DNA from: an uncultured Myxococcaceae bacterium
GTDB taxonomy: Bacteria > Myxococcota_A > Polyangia > Polyangiales > Ga0077539
Assembly: GCA_945952225.1 (NCBI GenBank)
Contig: CAMFHP010000011.1
Coordinates: 1 to 64,000, forward strand
Direction of reading: 5' to 3'
DNA length: 64,000 nucleotides
The notes under the pieces are model-generated. The model was not told the origin of the DNA. It did no database searches and saw only the letters and a list, made by a program, of their open reading frames with translations. Shown piece by piece: positions 60,795 to 64,000 of this stretch (the stretch's first letter is position 1; the number at the start of each line of letters is the position of its first letter). Position numbers and translations under genes: made by a program.

Positions 60795-61307
60795 GTGGCC
60801 CGCCGTCAGGTGGCCTTCGGCATCGACCCGGGGCTCGCATCGCTCGGCTGGGGCGTGGTCTCACGCACAGGCGTTGCGTACGAGCATGTGCACAACGGAA
60901 CGCTCCACACGTGCCCCAGCGATGGCTCCGACGAGCATCGGGCTGTGAAGATCGCCCGCGAGCTCGCCGCGCTCGTTGAAGCCGCACGTCCCGACGTGAT
61001 CGCGCTGGAGCGCTGGGTGTTCTACGCGAACGTGCCCGCGCAGCAGGCCCACGCGCTCGGCCTGGTGATCGGCGCGGTCCTCGCGCTGCTGCCTCCCGCG
61101 GCACCGCTTGTCCTTCTGCGCGCGGTCGACACGCGCACCGCGCTCGGCCTCGGACGGAGCGCGTCGAAGGACGACGTCTCCGCCCGCTCCCTCTCGATCC
61201 TGCGCGGTCCTCGCGGTGTGTCGGTGCACGCCCGCGACGCCCTCGCGCTTGCCCTCGTGGCCGCCCTCCGCGCCCCTGCGGCTGCCACCTCCACGGAGAT
61301 CCGATGA
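60795..61307 (+). CDS. RuvC-like Holliday-junction resolvase
   Basis: 170 residues from GTG 60795, preceded by GGAGG 8 nt upstream. FGIDPGLASLGWGVV (first Asp), VIALERWVF (Glu), LGRSASKDDVSARSL, and VHARDALALALVAAL (final Asp in HxxDA) give the RNase-H-fold RuvC active site in order. It cuts branched DNA during replication or recombination. Its length is slightly less than E. coli RuvC (173). Confidence 0.88.
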   Translation: MARRQVAFGIDPGLASLGWGVVSRTGVAYEHVHNGTLHTCPSDGSDEHRAVKIARELAALVEAARPDVIALERWVFYANVPAQQAHALGLVIGAVLALLPPAAPLVLLRAVDTRTALGLGRSASKDDVSARSLSILRGPRGVSVHARDALALALVAALRAPAAATSTEIR

Positions 61308-62173
61308 CGCCCCCGACGACCACCGAGAACGCCGCTGCGGGCCCCGCCGTGCCCGACTACGCCTGCCCCGGATGTGCCGATGCGATCGCGCACGTTCAGC
61401 AGAACCGCACCGCGAGGGCCTGCGCGGTCTGCGAGGAGCGGTACGAGCCGTCACCGCACCCTGCGGATCGCGAAGCCACGCCCGCCAGACGGCGGTTCAT
61501 GCTGCGCGTGGAGACGGACCTTCCGCTGCTCGCGCGGTGGCTGCCGCAGATGCTCGCGCGCTCCCCTGCGCTCGTGCGCAACACGGGGTCGGTCGGACAC
61601 ACGGGGTCGACGTCGGCGGCGCACGGAGGACGGCTCGACTTCATCGATGAGTCGCGGGGCTACAGCCGCGCGGTCGCCGTGTGGCGCCACCTGCGCGAGG
61701 AGATCGTGAACGGGGAGGGGGAGCGCGTCGCAAGGCTGTGGACCTTCTGGGTGCTCGCGCCCACTTCGGAGAGCCCCGAACGGCAGCACCGGCTTCGCTG
61801 CGAGGCCGTCGCATCGGGGGCTGCGCCGCGTGTGCTTCGCAAGGCATGGCGAGAGCGTGCAGCCGAGCGTGACGAGGTGAAGGTCATCCGCGCACCGCTG
61901 ATGGTGCCGACCGGAGCGAAGGACGAAGACGAGCAGCCGATCGTGCGGCTCATCTACGTGAAGCACGGGTTCATCACGGGCGTGAAGGGGCCGAGCTTCG
62001 AGGCACTCGCGATGGCCTGGGGACGGGAGCAACTCGCGCCGCTGTGGGCACCCGCGCAGGTGCCCGACGAGCTGGCGACGCGCGTCGCGTGTGGGTTCGT
62101 GGCGGGGGAGGGGGAGCGGGGGAAGGTCGGGCGTGCGGTCGCCCGGGCGATGGCGGGGAGCAGTGGACTGTGA
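61304..62173 (+). CDS. Phage protein with N-terminal zinc ribbon (289 aa)
   Basis: 289 residues. CPGCADAIAHVQQNRTARACAVC has two CxxC pairs (about 21-43) that form a zinc ribbon. The remainder is mixed alpha/beta: GYSRAVAVWRHLREEIVNGEGERVARLWTFWVL, RRWREHRL-type stretch and WGREQLAPLWAPAQV. No family match is obvious. Last gene of the rightward operon; the antitoxin gene converges 11 nt away. Confidence 0.6.
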   Translation: MTPPTTTENAAAGPAVPDYACPGCADAIAHVQQNRTARACAVCEERYEPSPHPADREATPARRRFMLRVETDLPLLARWLPQMLARSPALVRNTGSVGHTGSTSAAHGGRLDFIDESRGYSRAVAVWRHLREEIVNGEGERVARLWTFWVLAPTSESPERQHRLRCEAVASGAAPRVLRKAWRERAAERDEVKVIRAPLMVPTGAKDEDEQPIVRLIYVKHGFITGVKGPSFEALAMAWGREQLAPLWAPAQVPDELATRVACGFVAGEGERGKVGRAVARAMAGSSGL

Positions 62174-62184
62174 GACGGGCGCAC

Positions 62185-62661
62185 CTACGCGGCGCGAGGA
62201 CCTTCCATCGTCACAACCAACTTCTCAGGGCCGGACGTCTTGCTTGCGGCCTCGATGAGGGCCCGAAGGTCAATGCCGGTCTCTTTGGCATGGACGATCG
62301 CCATCATCGCCATCTGCATGGTGCGCGGGATGGGCTCCGCGTTTGTCTCGTAGCGCGAGATGGTTTCCGCTGACAGGCCTACCAATTGGGCGAGGTCCGT
62401 CTGGCGGAAGCCAACAGCCTTGCGAGCGTACCGAAGCACGCCGCCGCTGATGTTCGGGAGATCCTGCAACGCCGTGAGTGCGGCGCGGCGCTGGATGCTC
62501 GCCAGGTCGTTCGAGGTCAGCTGCACTTCATTGCAATCGCGGCAGATGAACGCCATCTGACGCGGGTCGCAAACCGTCACCCCGCCCACATTCTCCGTGT
62601 GGGTGTACTGCCGGTACACCGCCACACCGCCGCAGTGAACGCAGGGCTTCGTCGTCTCCAT
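62185..62661 (-). CDS. MqsA-like antitoxin (zinc-ribbon plus XRE HTH)
   Basis: 158 residues from ATG 62661 (GAGGAG ends 7 nt upstream; an earlier ATG at 62667 is too close to it). CVHCGG...CRDCNEVQ is the YgiT/MqsA zinc ribbon at about 7-45. The HTH is VLRYARKAVGFRQTDLAQLVGLSAETISRYETN, as in MqsA-type antitoxins. It follows the toxin-like gene, the reversed order typical of mqsRA and higBA. Expected to repress its own operon. Confidence 0.85.
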   Translation of the reverse strand: METTKPCVHCGGVAVYRQYTHTENVGGVTVCDPRQMAFICRDCNEVQLTSNDLASIQRRAALTALQDLPNISGGVLRYARKAVGFRQTDLAQLVGLSAETISRYETNAEPIPRTMQMAMMAIVHAKETGIDLRALIEAASKTSGPEKLVVTMEGPRAA

Positions 62662-62708
62662 TGCCATACTCCTCTGAGCGTTCACTGAACGCCCACGAGA
62701 CAAAGAAT

Positions 62709-62987
62709 TCAGATCACCGTGATGAGGCGCAGAACCGACCCGCGGATCGAAAGAACAACGATCAGCGACGTTCCATCAAGATCCTGGCCTCCCTCGACGC
62801 GCCAGGTGTCCTCGGTCGAGCTGTAGGTGCAGACCGTGGCGGTGGCGATCGCAGCGGTTACGTCCTCCATCACGACGCTGCGAGCCGCCATGCGTTCTTG
62901 AGCGTGCCGAGTGAGGTGCAATGTTCCCCAGGCGGCGGTCAACTTGATGTCCGCTAGGACTTTGTCTGGCGAACTTGGAGTGGTCAT
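62709..62987 (-). CDS. DUF4258-family toxin-like protein
   Basis: 92 residues. LHLTRHAQERMAARSVVMEDVTAAI, a YSS..DTWRVEGGQDLDGTSLIVVLSI stretch and LRLITVI match DUF4258, a small family often found with XRE or MqsA-like antitoxins and probably a ribonuclease of the RelE/BECR kind. The conserved His-Arg pair (TRH...ERM..R) is intact. 47 nt separate it from the antitoxin gene. Activity is inferred. Confidence 0.8.
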   Translation of the reverse strand: MTTPSSPDKVLADIKLTAAWGTLHLTRHAQERMAARSVVMEDVTAAIATATVCTYSSTEDTWRVEGGQDLDGTSLIVVLSIRGSVLRLITVI

Positions 62988-63037
62988 CTAGGGCCTACAA
63001 GAGAGGTGGCAAGCAACGCGCGAGCGGTACCACCCAG

Positions 63038-63052
63038 TTGAGAATATCTCAA
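63038..63052. promoter_or_regulatory. Palindrome upstream of the toxin-antitoxin operon
   Basis: TTGAGA-ATA-TCTCAA, perfect 6-bp arms, 51 nt upstream of the toxin ATG. Antitoxins of the MqsA type bind such palindromes for autorepression, so this is a candidate operator for the pair. It also lies upstream of the rightward HTH gene at 63136, which it could serve as well. Confidence 0.55.
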
Positions 63053-63135
63053 GTGTCATACCTGGACACCTTCAAACGTCAGGCTCGTGCTTGACGTCCG
63101 CGTTCGAAATCGGCCACAGTACCCCCAGATTGCAG

Positions 63136-63348
63136 ATGGCAGAGTTGCGTCCGCAGCGTTCCCAACAGAGGGGTTGGACGCCGCCCGCACTGGCTCAAGC
63201 TCTCGCAAAACAAGGCATTTCGCTCTCGGAGCGGACCCTGCGCCGCGAGTGTGAGCGAGGCACGATCCCGTGCACCACCACGGCGGGCGGGCACCGTCGC
63301 ATCGACCCTGCCTGGGTCGACACGAACTTTCCCAGCGTCGCTCGCTGA
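63136..63348 (+). CDS. Excisionase/MerR-like HTH protein (70 aa)
   Basis: 70 residues from ATG 63136; a TTG start at 63091 is possible. TPPALAQALAKQGISLSERTLRRECERGTIPCTTTAGGHRRIDPAWVD matches the HTH_17/MerR winged domain of phage excisionase-like proteins (helix-turn-helix then GTIP...GGHRRI). No ligand-binding domain. Could be a recombination directionality factor (Xis) or a regulator; genomic position relative to int argues neither way. Confidence 0.7.
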   Translation: MAELRPQRSQQRGWTPPALAQALAKQGISLSERTLRRECERGTIPCTTTAGGHRRIDPAWVDTNFPSVAR

Positions 63349-63683
63349 ACCGGTCTGCGGTCGCGCGATCCAGTCGCTCCCTCCCGCCCTGCGCTCGCAC
63401 GAACGCGCGGGGCGGTCGCTCTTCTCCGCGCGGTTCTCTTGGACCGCCGTCGCGGTCCTCTCCGCGTCGCCCCGTTCGACGGTGTGTCGCCGCCTCGCTC
63501 GCGCGTCGCGGACCGCCACCCTGCATCCCCACGTAGGCCCGCAGCGGCCGTCTGAGTGCGCGCTCTCGGAGCGCCCGGACGGATCGCGCGGGCGCCCCCT
63601 TCCTCGCCGCCGTGCGGCCGTCACGCTCCTCGCGTGCGGCTCGCGGTGGCGATGCGCTTTCGGGGGCTGAGGAGTCGCACCCG
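63349..63683. other. 335-bp gap with no gene seen
   Basis: Long overlapping frames cross it in several directions, but all are compositional shadows with Arg/Ser/Pro-rich translations and no ribosome sites. I see no repeat, tRNA or promoter I would defend, apart from the likely promoter of the following gene. Confidence 0.5.
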
Positions 63684-64000
63684 ATGCCTGCCCGCCGCGA
63701 AGTGTCACCACCCACGCCCGCGCGTGTCGACGACGCAGCTGCTGTCGCAGCAGCCGTGTACTTCCCCGTGCGCGAGCTCCGCGCCTGGCGGGAGAACTAC
63801 CGTCGCAACCACCGCGTGCTCGAACTGGCGCGCACGATCCTCCGCACACGGTGGGGAGCCCCCGTGCTCGCCCAGCGCTCCACGCGGAGGATCATTGGAG
63901 GTCACGGCCGCACGTTCGCGGCGCTCGCGATCCTCGACGGCCTCGACGTCGACGGCATCCCGCGCGGCGGGCCCGAGCACATGTTCGACCCCGACGCGCC
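63684..64000 (+). CDS. ParB-like (ParB/Srx fold) protein, 3' end cut by window
   Basis: 105 residues visible from ATG 63684. VYFPVRELRAWRENYRRNHRVLELARTI (ParB-like opening), then VLAQRSTRRIIGGHGRTFAALAILDGLDVDGIP. The GGHGRT stretch corresponds to the ParB GxRR/GGHtR site, as in phage adenine-methylase-associated ParB domains. It may continue into a DNA methyltransferase or other domain beyond the edge. Confidence 0.65.
   Translation, partial: MPARREVSPPTPARVDDAAAVAAAVYFPVRELRAWRENYRRNHRVLELARTILRTRWGAPVLAQRSTRRIIGGHGRTFAALAILDGLDVDGIPRGGPEHMFDPDA

Noticed and set aside
38500-64000. CRISPR array or classical defence island
   Set aside because: Repeats found are iterons or operator sites; no spacer-repeat periodicity and no Cas or restriction genes were recognised.

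Overview
High-GC DNA whose coding style points to a myxobacterium (Myxococcota, probably the Polyangia side; this is inferred, not proven). The evidence is DUF4215/'Myxococcus Cys-rich' repeats in one lipoprotein (23308-24774), a MYXO-CTERM-type sorting tail (33713-34753), many lipoproteins with Asp/Ala/Val-rich linkers, an RCC1-repeat protein and a large Ser/Thr kinase.

The window has two parts. Positions 1 to about 38.4 kb are ordinary chromosome. From the left: the end of an RCC1-repeat protein; a lipoprotein with three NBR1-like Ig domains; an ECF sigma factor with its own zinc-finger tail; a thioredoxin; a SAM methyltransferase; a persulfide/sulfur cassette (two YeeE/YedE halves, a persulfide dioxygenase-rhodanese fusion, a second persulfide-dioxygenase-like enzyme); a DTW-domain tRNA-modification enzyme with a nuclease-like tail; a secreted trypsin-like protease; a 1116-residue kinase; a class II aldolase; a domain-swapped aconitase; a 600-bp repeat-rich spacer; a Uma2 nuclease; pyruvate kinase; assorted envelope proteins; a RutE-type nitroreductase; an MFS exporter; an orphan ABC ATPase; an MltD-like transglycosylase; fatty-acid beta-oxidation enzymes (dienoyl-CoA reductase-like SDR, acyl-CoA dehydrogenase); a CBS protein; an M15 peptidase; and a tightly overlapped leftward hisB-hisH-hisA-hisF operon.

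From tRNA-Arg(CCG) at 38414-38487 to the right edge lies an integrated mobile element, most simply the early half of a temperate phage. A tyrosine integrase has its last 20 codons inside the tRNA complement. It ends a 20-gene leftward operon (51007 to 38425) with no gap between genes, which includes a ParB-like protein, a DUF5131/Gp37-Gp68 protein, a possible sliding-clamp-like protein split by a frameshift, a recombination-type protein and many small zinc-binding or duplicated proteins. Divergently, a rightward operon (52573 to 62173) carries a Cro-like protein, regulators, RNase H, Myb/SANT-like proteins, a putative replication initiator with embedded iterons, a DnaC-like helicase loader and a RuvC-like resolvase. 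A toxin-antitoxin pair, an excisionase-like HTH protein and the start of a second ParB-like gene follow. No structural or packaging genes are visible; they would lie beyond the window.

The most striking feature is the control region at 51.0-52.6 kb. An XRE-type repressor and an ImmA/IrrE protease gene are flanked by two outward-facing promoters that match at 28 of 36 positions. Each has TTGACA, a 17-nt spacer and a palindromic TTTGCC(A/T)TGGCAA operator inside the spacer. This looks like a lambda-style OL/OR immunity region combined with an ImmR/ImmA-type proteolytic induction switch.
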